Shown: positions 45,463-54,535 of the stretch, one piece after another
How positions within the stretch are numbered: position 1 is the stretch's first letter
Layout: each line of letters opens with the position of its first letter
Assembly (NCBI GenBank): GCA_964017185.1
Contig: OZ024871.1
Span: forward strand, 26,698,488 to 26,762,487
Direction: 5' to 3'
Length of the DNA: 64,000 nt
Source: Rugalucina vietnamica
Lineage: Eukaryota; Mollusca; Bivalvia; Lucinida; Lucinidae
Made by a program: the position numbers and the translations under genes
Notes under the pieces: model-generated
What the model was told of the DNA's origin: nothing
What the model saw: only the letters and a program-made list of their open reading frames with translations
Databases searched by the model: none

Positions 45463-45843
45463 ATACATTAACGGGTCTAATTTTGTTTTCTTCTAGAAGA
45501 AACGATGTAGATGACAGTCGATATATTGCCTGAAAAGGCGGAAATCTAAGCAATGCTTAAGGTTATGATATGAGTAATGTTTAAAGGAATCATGTTTCTA
45601 TCTCATGTATGAGTAGACGTATAACGTTTAAATTGGGTCACCGAACGGCTAACTTTCGGGAAATGGCCACTCAATGAGATGGTTAATTGTTTTCTATGTG
45701 TCCGTGCTTTTTGTTTCTTTATTTGCTTTCCACATTGGTGTGCTGGACGGACATTGGCTCTAATTGCGACTTTTCCTGATCATTGCTTACATGTTAACAT
45801 GTAACATGTTAACACTTTCTATCTTACATGTTATGAGGCTTGT
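45463..45843 (+). repeat. Dispersed module, copy i (3' part)
   Basis: Begins at 'acgggtctaattttgttttc' with TTCTTCTAGAAGAA at 45,489-45,502, then 'aatctaagcaatgcttaag' and 'cattgcttacatgttaacat'. It matches 39,705-40,085, and ends at the TA target of the next transposon. Confidence 0.65.
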
Positions 45844-45845
45844 TA

Positions 45846-46755
45846 CACTCCCGCCCGCGTAATTGTACTCCATTTACGCGTATTACGCGAGTATTACGTG
45901 CGTAAGGCCAATTACGCCCAATTAGACGTATCATGCGCGCATTTACGCGTAACATATCTCATTAATATTCATAAGTAGAGATAAATGCGTCGATGCGCGT
46001 AAGGTTGAGTCATTGCGCGTATGAAGTATCGGCCAATCAGACTGGCAATACGTTTACGCGTCTTTACGCGTATCATACGCGTAATGACAAGGAGTATAAA
46101 ATCTAAAGTACCTAGGTTGATTTAATTTACAAATTCCATCGAAAATAAAGAATGTGCAAGTTGTATGGGTTTTATTGATAAATCAGAAATTCGTTGTACT
46201 CAAGATGGCGAAAAAATCAACATGAATATCGAAGTGAGGATCATCATTTTAGACTTGAAGCGTCTCGGGAAGACAACTGGACAGATAAGTAAGACACTTA
46301 GTAAGAGCGGGGCGATCTAGGACATGTTATTTGGTATTCATGAAGTGATCGAGACCGTTAATACTGCAGGTCTTAGTTTGAAAAAGATTAGATATTGTTT
46401 TGGTCTGAAGCAAAATCCGAAAAATTCGTTTAACCATACAGGCTCATTCATTACGCGTATATTACGCTAATTTTTTACGTGAAACATTTTAACTCTCGAT
46501 TGGTTAGAACAATACCTATACATGTACATACGCGTATATACTCCAAATACGTGAATGACTTGCTTGACTATTTCACCGCTCATTGGTTAAAGTCATAACG
46601 CGTAATGTACGCGCATTACGCGTAACATACGCGTAAGAATAATTGAATTTTGACTGGCTATTGACACATACGCGTATGAAATAGGTGCTTATTACGTGAG
46701 TATTACTCGCGTATGTTACGCGCATTCAATGAGTACAATTACGCGGGCGGGAGTG
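45846..46755. mobile_element. 910-bp TA-flanked DNA transposon with 25-bp TIRs and ACGCGT repeats
   Basis: Perfect 25-bp inverted ends (CACTCCCGCCCGCGTAATTG...) lie at 45,846-45,870 and 46,731-46,755, flanked by TA on both sides. The sister segment at 40,258-40,268 (tgtTAcctttc) is the empty site, which proves the boundaries. ACGCGT or near-ACGCGT motifs crowd both subterminal regions. Inside, a short frame at about 46,221-46,319 reads MNIEVRIIILDLKRLGKTTG and ends in a stop; it resembles the N-terminal helix-turn-helix of Tc1-like transposases (inference). There is no catalytic domain, so the element is non-autonomous. Confidence 0.88.
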
Positions 46756-47573
46756 TACCTTTCGTTTGGATATTTTGAATGTAAAGCATCCATGTCCGTA
46801 TCAGACGCTTGATTGATTGAATATTCATTCACAATTTATATTGACTTCTGATCTTTTAGGTTTGGCAGAAACCAATAACTGTGCTAATTTTATACAGAAT
46901 CATCATATAATTTACAACGCTGAATGGTAAAGGCCTAATCACTATGAAAACATTGGTCCGTTTCTCATGTGTGTGTAAATGAATTGCTATTTCTGCAACT
47001 TCAGAACGTATTTCTTGACAATAACATAATCAGATGATAGCAGTATTCCAAAACCATATTACACGATGGCTAATGCTAAGGCTACTAGACATTCGATAAA
47101 CTTACCTTAATAATGTGCATTATTAAAGTTTCAAATCATCTTTCGAAAGGGAATGAGCGTGTTTTATCTCTCCCACTTTAAATGGTGCTGTGATTTCTTG
47201 ACAAGCTACCAAACATGTAAATTGATAAGATAACTAACGTATGAAGTAGAATACTACGGTGGATCTTTATTCGCGGCCTACTTAAATTTTCCTGCTCGGA
47301 GGTCCTCAACACAAGTAGCGGCTTATTCTTAGCTCATCGTTTGTCTCCTAAACCGAGATTTCTGATACTTCCCTGGAGCTTCGTTTAATGCTCTCGACAT
47401 GTTTCAGCCATTTCCAATTTATCCTCTCGTACGACTAAACTTTCTAATGCTGTTTAGATAGAATTAAGTCATGATCAGAAGAATTGTACAGCTGATGCTG
47501 CTATGGCCATATCAAGTTGACATACATATTTCATGCTGTGTAATTATTTATTTTTCTTCCGAACGGAATAAAA
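46756..47573 (+). repeat. Second copy of the 40.26-41.27 kb segment
   Basis: Carries the same markers in the same order as 40,261-41,270, ending with R1 at about 47,337-47,560. It is interrupted by a PLE at 47,574. It lacks the 73-bp hairpin found at 40,886 in the sister copy. No gene is seen. Confidence 0.7.
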
Positions 47574-48545
47574 AAGTACCAGTAGGCAAAGATCAGGAAA
47601 AGGCGCAATCAGAAATGATTCCCACTCCAAAAACCGAGGTGGGAAAAAACAAACTAACAATCAGGTACTTATACCATGAAACATACATGTACCGTAAGCC
47701 GAATGAGCAGCTATTTTTCCAATAGGTGGCCACTCAGTTACCTTAACTTAACTAAAAAATATGAAAACATACATAAGGCGCCACCAGCACAAAAAAATTT
47801 AAACACCAAGACATAAAACAAAAAGAACCACCACAGAAGAATCGACTTGGAACGATCAGTAACACAAAGTTACTGGCGGGCTTAAACCGGTTTTACAGGT
47901 ACCTAACCTCACCCTCAGCTTCTGCAGTGGTTCATAACAATTAGTTAGTTCTTCGGTCCTCGTGGTGAATCTCTAACTAGTCAATGAATCATCAAGAACA
48001 AACAAATAAATCATGATAAACATCCTGATGAATCATAAACCAGGACTCACAGATTGAGTAAGCTGCCCGACGATGGAGATCCCTGGGCGCCGAATAACTC
48101 CGGAGCAAAAGAAAAACACCAGTTGGACCCCGGTGGGCCAAGCAACAGACAAGAAGCTCCGGCCCCAACCAACTAAAATGAAGAGCTTTAAGTCGGGGCC
48201 ATCATAGAGTCTGACGCCCGACCCACCGGCGTGCAATTTAAGAAGACAGCATAGTTATCGACCATGATTGGGTTAAAAACTAAGCATGCAGACTGTCGCA
48301 TAACATTCAAGTTATAACCTATACGTCTGTAACGTGTTATGATTTTTCTGAACTGAAAAGAAAAATCATTTATTCCTTTAAGTTTCTTAAATTTGTAAAC
48401 TAAGTCACCATAAAATTCAGGTTCCGAAAGGCCCTCACTTAAAAGCGTCTTTAACCCAGCATAATATTTGGAAATGTCTACGATAAAATTTAGAAAAGGT
48501 TTTTCGAAGTTTATGATACCGGTAGCCCTGTTGGAGAAGTTGGAG
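47574..48545 (-). mobile_element. 5'-truncated PLE with RT C-terminus
   Basis: Minus-strand copy from 'gtaccagtaggcaaagatc' through the noncoding 3' end and about 300 bp of RT coding sequence. It matches the longest copy closely apart from short gaps, including one at about 48,107 that removes 'cctactaa'. It is absent from the sister segment near 41,275. Confidence 0.85.
48235..48535 (-). pseudogene. Reverse transcriptase C-terminal fragment
   Basis: Encodes the same 3' RT part as residues of about 465-575 of the long copy: LLQQGYRYHKLRKTFSKFYR, then a frameshift, then a region matching GLSEPEFYGDLVYKFKKL. There are no RT catalytic motifs. It is a dead fragment. Confidence 0.8.
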
Positions 48546-50244
48546 AACCCGGATCTTGAGTTTAGTTTTTGCTACTGAGTAGCATATCTCCGGAACATTA
48601 GATTCGTTGTCGAACAAGTTCGAAAGATGTGAAATATAATGAAATTAAGCGTTGTCTTACCTACGCAAAAACGTTTCCCTTTTGACACACTATTTACAGT
48701 GCAAGGTTGGAATAACTTCTTTTCGGAAATGAAAGTAAAAGTCAATGCTCTTTCCCATGTCCTTGAGTGATGTAAACTGTTGACAAGCCTTTGTCATTTA
48801 AAATGAAAACATAAACCAACAATATCAATGTAAGCGATCCAATTTCCGGGCAAAAACAAGTTTTATTTCTAATAAAAGTCAATAAATTAAGCTATTTGTC
48901 TTTTTGATTGATTGTTTTCTTTAAAACCAGCCATTGGACTGCTTTATACTTTGTTTTTCTTACGTATCAAATTATCATTTCATTGCGTGTTTATGTTTAA
49001 AGATTCAGAACCAATCTTTGGGCAGCGACCATTTGATTATGAAACGTAGAACATACAATATTGAGAGGTTGCATAGGCACTAAAACTGCAAGATTATTCT
49101 CCCTTGATCCGCCATATTGGAGACACCAGGCATGTTTCTGTGCACAATTTTAATCAGTTTTGCCACCTAAATTATCTACAACTAATAGTTATATGGACTT
49201 AAGAACTCATAATATTTTTTTCTTTGGCAAATGAAAATTAAAGAATCGAAGTTTTGTTATAAATTTCTGAAAGAGAAGGAAGATATTGTGGCTCAAAGTT
49301 AATTAAATTTGTGCTGAAAATCAGCCTGGGTGTCTCCAGCAAGAAAGAAAACTCATGGTGTGTGATGTCATCTGCAACCTCTCAATTACGCTCGTTCAAG
49401 TTTCCAGTGGCATTCAATACTTAATCTCATTTCACCACCTGACTACAGTACGTTATTATATACAGTCCATGGTGTTTTAAAGAACAGCAAGTAGTTATCT
49501 GCTAATATGAAAGAACTATAGCTGCTCTAGTCCCATTTAATAATTCAGTCTTTGTCGGCGAATTGTGTTTTTGGGGCGAATCGTTGCATTTTATACTTAT
49601 ACTGAACAAAAAATATATGACTCCATGATTTTTAGACAACCACATTATTTTCAGACACATTGACTGAATCATCATCTTCAACTGATGAGTTACTATCTGC
49701 TAAAGCAAGATTTAAATACAGTGCTTTAATTGCTTAATAAAAGCCTCCTTATCTCTGATAACCTGCAAGATGTCATCCTTACATAATACTGTATCGCTGT
49801 CTTCTCTCTGATTCCCCTTCCTTATTACTCTGCAAGTTTCAATTAAGTGAGTCAAATGTACTCTATGACGACTTGTTTGATGATAAAGCTGGTGCTAATG
49901 CGTATAATCAGCAAAGCTGGGTTGATGGCCATGACACACACGTGTCGCTTAGTAACCCGAGTCAATTGGTTGGCAATTAAAGCTTTAGATGGATATGTAT
50001 TAAAAACATTTTATCATGTTCCGAATCATTAGCGGATCTAATTCTGTTTTTCTTCTAGAAGAAACGCTGTAATTGAAAGTCAATACGTGTGTGATGTCTG
50101 AAAAGCGGTCATCTAAGCAAAGCTTACAATTTCGACGTTTATAAATAAGAATTTTATTTTCTTCTAGAAGAAACGCTGTAATTGAAAGCCGATACGTAAA
50201 GCGGTCGTCTAAGCATAGCTCAAAATTTCGAAATTTATTAATAA
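48546..50244 (+). repeat. Dispersed module, copy k
   Basis: Sister to 41.28-43.9 kb with most markers in order. An extra 300-bp stretch at about 49,025-49,380 ('gagaggttgcataggcac' to 'atctgcaacctctc') begins and ends with complementary GAGAGGTTGCA / TGCAACCTCTC, so it looks like a small TIR-ended insert. TTCTTCTAGAAGAA occurs twice, at 50,050-50,063 and 50,159-50,172, where about 100 bp is duplicated. Confidence 0.65.
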
Positions 50245-50427
50245 GAATTTACAAGCGATGCTTACATGCTCAATGTTGCTTATAGCAGCGAAGCCTATGC
50301 AAGTATCGAAAACCTTGTCACCGGAAACAATAAAAGAAAATACATGTATGGTACAAATGCTGAGCAATGTTTAAATAAGCTGAAACTAGATAGAGCAACA
50401 CGAAAGAGAAGAAGAAGACTTATCTAA
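50245..50427 (+). other. Possible coding remnant of 60 codons, unrecognised
   Basis: The frame opens after a stop at 50,242 and runs to TAA at 50,425-50,427. The translation reads like protein (DAYMLNVAYSSEAYASIENL early, a basic RKRRRR tail at the end) and lies just outside module copy k, with no second copy in the window. An AG at 50,254 could be an acceptor. I do not recognise the family, and chance remains a fair explanation. Confidence 0.2.
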
Positions 50428-51231
50428 TCTCGACGGGATGATACCATCTGGAACAACCATCATGATAGACAGAACACGCAGAGTGATATGAAGCCATCCG
50501 ACGATACACCAGATACCAATGGTCGTGACCAGTAGTCCGGGACCAGTTTTGCAGGGCGAGGATTTTGCAGTCTTATACGTTTATATGACGAGTATCGGAC
50601 AGTAAAACCCTTGCTCTGTAAATCTGCGCATTCAGAGGCTCAGCTTTTGCAGAGCTCTAAGGGATATTAGAAATCAGAAGCTTAATGTATAACATACATT
50701 CATTGGATGCTCCTGGATAACCAAATCTTCCATCAGCAATTTTGGACTGACAATGTCAACATCGTTATTAAGCCGTTATTTCTTCAGCCAGACACCTTTC
50801 GGCCCGAGGGAGTCACTATTGTGTTAAAGATCAAATTTGATTTCATTTGCATAAAAGGTAACAAATGTATCAGAAAGATATCATCCATTTTATACGATGG
50901 TATTATATTCTTTACAATAGTGTCAATTTTCTCCTGCAGACTTCTGGATGCTTATTAGGTTTCTTATGCTATGATAGAACTCTTTATAAACTTCTATGTC
51001 AGTATATTTAGTTCAGAATCAGACTGTAAATAACATCTAAATGCAATTGAAACCAGTACAAGGGGAGTAAGAAGGGCACTTGTGCAATTGTACTTCAACA
51101 AATTCAACATCTGCATCTAATTGAGATTGTTCGAGAGAAACATACTGAACTCTGTATCACGTTCATAAGACTAAACATAAAGATTTGTAGAACCATTGAA
51201 AGTGTCACAGTAGTTTCAAATATCGCTTATT
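50428..51231. other. Apparently unique sequence, 3' flank of the FABP-like gene
   Basis: No repeat family found elsewhere in the window and no convincing ORF. This is downstream of the minus-strand gene and may hold its 3' UTR. I see no AATAAA on the minus strand within the first ~800 bp; the first I find is near 50,236. An 83-codon plus-strand ORF at 50,707 has no supporting features. Confidence 0.4.
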
Positions 51232-51309
51232 CTACAACTGGTTTGGCGCTTCAGACTTTTTGAAGATACGTTTGAGCGTAATTCCTGGAACATCTGGCAA
51301 AGTAAATTC
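51232..51309 (-). CDS. FABP-like gene, exon 4 and stop
   Basis: Acceptor ttttttttccag|GAATTT. Codes for residues 126-150 (EFTLPDVPGITLKRIFKKSE...) and a TAG stop at 51,232-51,234. The R-x-F pair replaces the common R-x-Y. Confidence 0.82.
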   Translation of the reverse strand, partial: EFTLPDVPGITLKRIFKKSEAPNQL

Positions 51310-54295
51310 CTGGAAAAAAAATTAAAAAGCATTGCAAATAACAATGAATGAACGAAAGAAGGTTCAATAACTTTTGCATAAATAAAACTTCTGCCACATT
51401 CCAATTGATATCACATGATATTTTCTTACAGATGCGCTTTTTTTGTTAACCTCATTTTTCTTTGTAATGTAATATACGTTCAAACATACCAATTTTGTTA
51501 TAGCGATCGACATAACCAGGAGTATTTTTTTCTGAAATATGGAATATTTTTATGGACAACTTTGACTTTATAAAGCGTGGTACATGTACATCAAATGTTT
51601 CTGTGGAGCTAGTTTTAAAATCATCAACCAATAACTGTATTACCACTTACCACAAGAAGTACATCCCCCTGCATGTATGCCTTCATGACTTGCTTCTTAC
51701 CACCGTCCTTGTTAAGTGGTGTCGTTTCTTGATGCCACACGCCGTTGCAGTACGACGCTTTTGTCTGAAAGAGCGAATGACTTAAATTGGTACATGTTCA
51801 TGTATATACACCTTTATTAAGATATAATGTCAACTTTCTAACAATTATTTTTATTTTCAACTTGAGAGTCTCAACTCATATCAAACATTTTGAACTCCAA
51901 CTATGCATGGTACGGGATATGAAGTCTCATTAGCGACTTTTAAGAAGAGCGAGCATTACACATCTCCTTGTACAATTTGAATGGGGAGAGAGGTCAAAGT
52001 TTATAGTGGATTACAAACTGTTGACATTTGTACGCACCTTAATTGGCATATCAGTATCTTTTATCTCCATCTCTTCGTCCATTTTAATCGACATGTTATA
52101 GTCAACACCGTCCAACGTTGCCTTCTCGTAGAACGTGTCACCACTTCTTGAAATTGTAAACTTTTGTTTTCTGATGGCGAATGCTTTTTCCTTCACTGCA
52201 TCTGACATTTCTATAAATAAATAAATGAAGAAGCACAAAGAGCGGCGATTGCACATACAGCGACAAAGAACAACAAAGGTTTGTTCAGGAACCATTCATA
52301 GCAGGTAAAATGCCTTCACAATCATTCAACATCGCCTACCTGTATATAGCTTGTAATCAATGACAAGTTTTCAACAGGTCACCTCTTAGAGTTAGTGTAG
52401 CTACGCACACGTATGTCATAAAGCATACGCAACTGTCATAGTTACTCAGCCTACAGCCAATCAACGTTAGACATCTTAAATAGTTTTTTGTGAAATGAGA
52501 TTACACACCATAGCCTTGAACTGCAGGGTCTGCTTGCGATTTAAACTCCTCAGCGCTTAAGGCTCACAGAGAAGCTTATAGGATAAACAAGCTTCAAGCG
52601 TTCGGCGTCGTTATCTTCCACAATGTTCAAAAAGGTACAAGTAGGCAAAGATCAGGAAAAGGCGCAATCAGAAAAAGATTCCCACTCCAAAAACCGAGGT
52701 GGGAAAAAACCAAACTAACAATCAGGTACTTATACCATGAAACAATCGTAAGCCGAATGGGCAGCTATTTTCCCAATAGGTGGCCACTCAGTTACCTTAA
52801 CTTAACTAAAAATATGAAAACATACATAAGGCGCCAACAGCACAAAAAAATTTTAAACACCAAGACATAAAACAAAAAGAACCACCACAGAAGTATCGAC
52901 TTGGAACGATCAGTAACACAAAGTTACTGGCGGGCTTAAACCGGTTTTACATGGCCATAACCTCACCCTCAGCTTCTGCAGTGGTTCATAACATTTAGTT
53001 AGTTATTCGGTCCTCGTGGTGAATCCCTAACTAGTCAATGAATTATCAAGAACAAACAAATAAATCATGATAAACATCCTGATGAATCAAAAACCAGGAC
53101 TCACAGACTGAGTAAGCTGCCCGACGATGGAGATCCCTGGGCGCCGAATAACCTACTAACTCCGGAGCAAAAGAAAAACACCAGTTGGACCCCGGTGGGC
53201 CAAGCAACAGACAAGAAGCTCCGGCCCCAACCAACTAAAATGAATAGCTTTATGTCGGGGCCATCATAGAGTCTGACGCCCGACCCACCGGCGTGCAATT
53301 AAAGAAGGCAGCATAGTTATCAACCATGATTGGGTTAAAAACTAAGCATGCAGACTGTCGCATAACATTCAAGTTATAACCTATACGTTTGTAACGTGTT
53401 ATGATTTTTCTGAACTGAAAAGAAAAATCATTAATTCCTTTAAGTTTCTTAAATTTGTAAACCAAGTCACCATAAAATTCAGGTTCCGAAAGGCCCTCAC
53501 TTATCAAACATCTTTTCTGGAGCTGCTTGGCCACTGGAAGCCAAGTTTTATATGAAGCGTCTATAGGAAGGCGAACGGACATAATCCAGGTCCCGGAGCA
53601 ATATATAGAGGCTATTTACTTTTTTGAGGTGAATACCAAATATATTTCATCAAGTGAGTTGAAAACATCAAAATTTTCACGAGTGCGTATTTACCGATAA
53701 AAGGTAATTTTTCTTTTTATTTTATACAATACACGGGCATTTTCCTATTCACAAAGCAGTGAAAATGCAAAAACCAAACATTTTTGAAAACACCAATAAT
53801 TTTGGTACCACATTGTTCCTAACGTTCTAACTAAGAAAATGAATACCCACACTTTATGTTTTCGTTCGTAAATAACGGAGTTATAGGCATTTGAATTTCT
53901 AAACTGAGGCACATTTAATGACGTCAAGTGAATGGAAACGTCAGAAGTAATCCAAACTCTACAGTGAAAATATCGGCTGATATCAATCACTAGTGAAAAT
54001 ATCAATATCAATTCTGCAGTGAAAATATCACTTTTATCCACTTTTGATACACATTAATTTCACTGCTAAGTATAAAATAAACATTTACTATTTTACCGTG
54101 ATAGTCAAACATGTTTACAGGTATATACTAGATTACGACCATTGGTCCTCTGGTTATTCCATTAGTATATGTTAAGAGCGAGAAAATTTCCTTATGAAGT
54201 AACATACCTGACGCAATGATGAACTGATCAAGGTTTTCACTATTTACTAAAGTCCATGTTCCACCAAATACTTTTTCACACTCTTCTGCAGACAT
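51232..54295 (-). CDS. Fatty-acid-binding-protein-like gene, four exons
   Basis: The spliced product is 150 residues: exon 1 54,208-54,295, exon 2 52,038-52,210, exon 3 51,651-51,764, exon 4 51,232-51,309. All introns have GT..AG ends and phases 1, 0, 0, and the frame stays open throughout. This is the classic FABP layout, including a 173-bp exon 2. Motifs: FGGTWTLVNSEN at residues 10-21 (family signature GxW..SEN), KFTISRSGDT in the beta-strand region of exon 2, and a C-terminal LKRIFKK where R139-x-F141 stands in for the usual R-x-Y that binds the fatty-acid carboxylate. Such proteins are cytosolic beta-barrels that carry fatty acids or retinoids. Exon 3 is 114 bp against the usual 102, so a four-residue insertion. 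An alternative in-frame ATG at 54,310 would add five residues. Intron 1 holds a PLE and a MITE, yet the coding sequence is intact, so the gene is probably functional. Confidence 0.85.
51651..51764 (-). CDS. FABP-like gene, exon 3
   Basis: Acceptor ctctttcag|ACAAAA and donor GTG|GTAAGT. Codes for residues 88-125 (TKASYCNGVWHQETTPLNKD...GDVLLV). It is 12 bp longer than the usual 102-bp exon 3 and in frame. Confidence 0.82.
52038..52210 (-). CDS. FABP-like gene, exon 2 (173 bp)
   Basis: Acceptor tttatttatttatag|AAATG and donor AAG|GTGCGT. Codes for residues 30-87 (EMSDAVKEKAFAIRKQKFTI...DMPIK). The 173-bp length equals the standard exon 2 of vertebrate FABP genes. Confidence 0.85.
52560..53590. 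repeat. Bivalve-type repeat copy split by a PLE in FABP intron 1
   Basis: 'taaggctcacagagaagctt' to 'ccacaatgttcaaa' on the left and 'tcaaacatcttttctggagc' to 'aatccaggtc' on the right match consecutive parts of the 44.1-45.5 kb repeat. The PLE went into the equivalent of 'ccacaatttcaaagatcttc', leaving TCAAA on both sides as a possible target duplication. Confidence 0.65.
52634..53502 (-). mobile_element. 5'-truncated PLE in FABP intron 1
   Basis: Runs from the shared 3' terminus 'gtacaagtaggcaaagatc' to a truncation inside the RT C-terminus (..EGLSEPEFYGDL). It is in the same orientation as the gene. The residual frame (about 53,250-53,500) is open and matches the C-terminal ~75 residues of the long copy; it has no catalytic motifs. 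Confidence 0.85.
53714..54082 (+). mobile_element. ~370-bp MITE in FABP intron 1
   Basis: An independent copy of the MITE present in both arms of the giant element, with more differences from them than they have from each other. TIR-like ends TTTTTATTTTATACA and TATAAAATAAA. Contains TGACGTCA near 53,920. Confidence 0.7.
54208..54295 (-). CDS. FABP-like gene, exon 1
   Basis: Codes for residues 1-29 plus one base. Starts MSAEECEKVFGGTWTLVNSE and ends in ..IIAS-G before a donor CAG|GTATGT. The phase 1 ending agrees with the first intron of other FABP genes. A second ATG lies five codons upstream. Confidence 0.85.
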
Positions 54296-54389
54296 GTTGT
54301 ATCTCACCATCAAGATAACATACCCATGTGATGTATACCCCCTTTAACACCACTTAGCATGCTTAGTATAGTAAATCAGATGGGTGAAG

Positions 54390-54505
54390 TTAGCCGAAGT
54401 AGCCTGACCAGCCGAGGTAGGCTACTTCGGCTGGCCGGAGTAGCCTGACCAGCCGAGGTAGGCTACTTCGGCTGGCCGGAGTAGCCTGACCATCCGAAGT
54501 AGCAG
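54390..54505. repeat. 41-bp tandem repeat of hairpins upstream of the FABP-like gene
   Basis: 'agtagcctgaccagccgagg' starts near 54,399 and 54,439, and a third partial copy at 54,480. Each unit holds inverted AGCCGAAGTAGCC / GGCTACTTCGGCT pieces. It lies 100-210 bp before the gene's start codon, within what would be its promoter or 5' UTR. Confidence 0.8.
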
Positions 54506-54535
54506 AAATTGCTGGCATATGTAGCCGAAACAGCC

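Noticed and set aside
52011..52295. A 94-codon ORF taken as a single-exon gene
   Set aside because: Its first ~29 codons are intron 1 sequence ending in a splice acceptor, and its last codons pass a donor into intron 2. Only 52,038-52,210 is exon.
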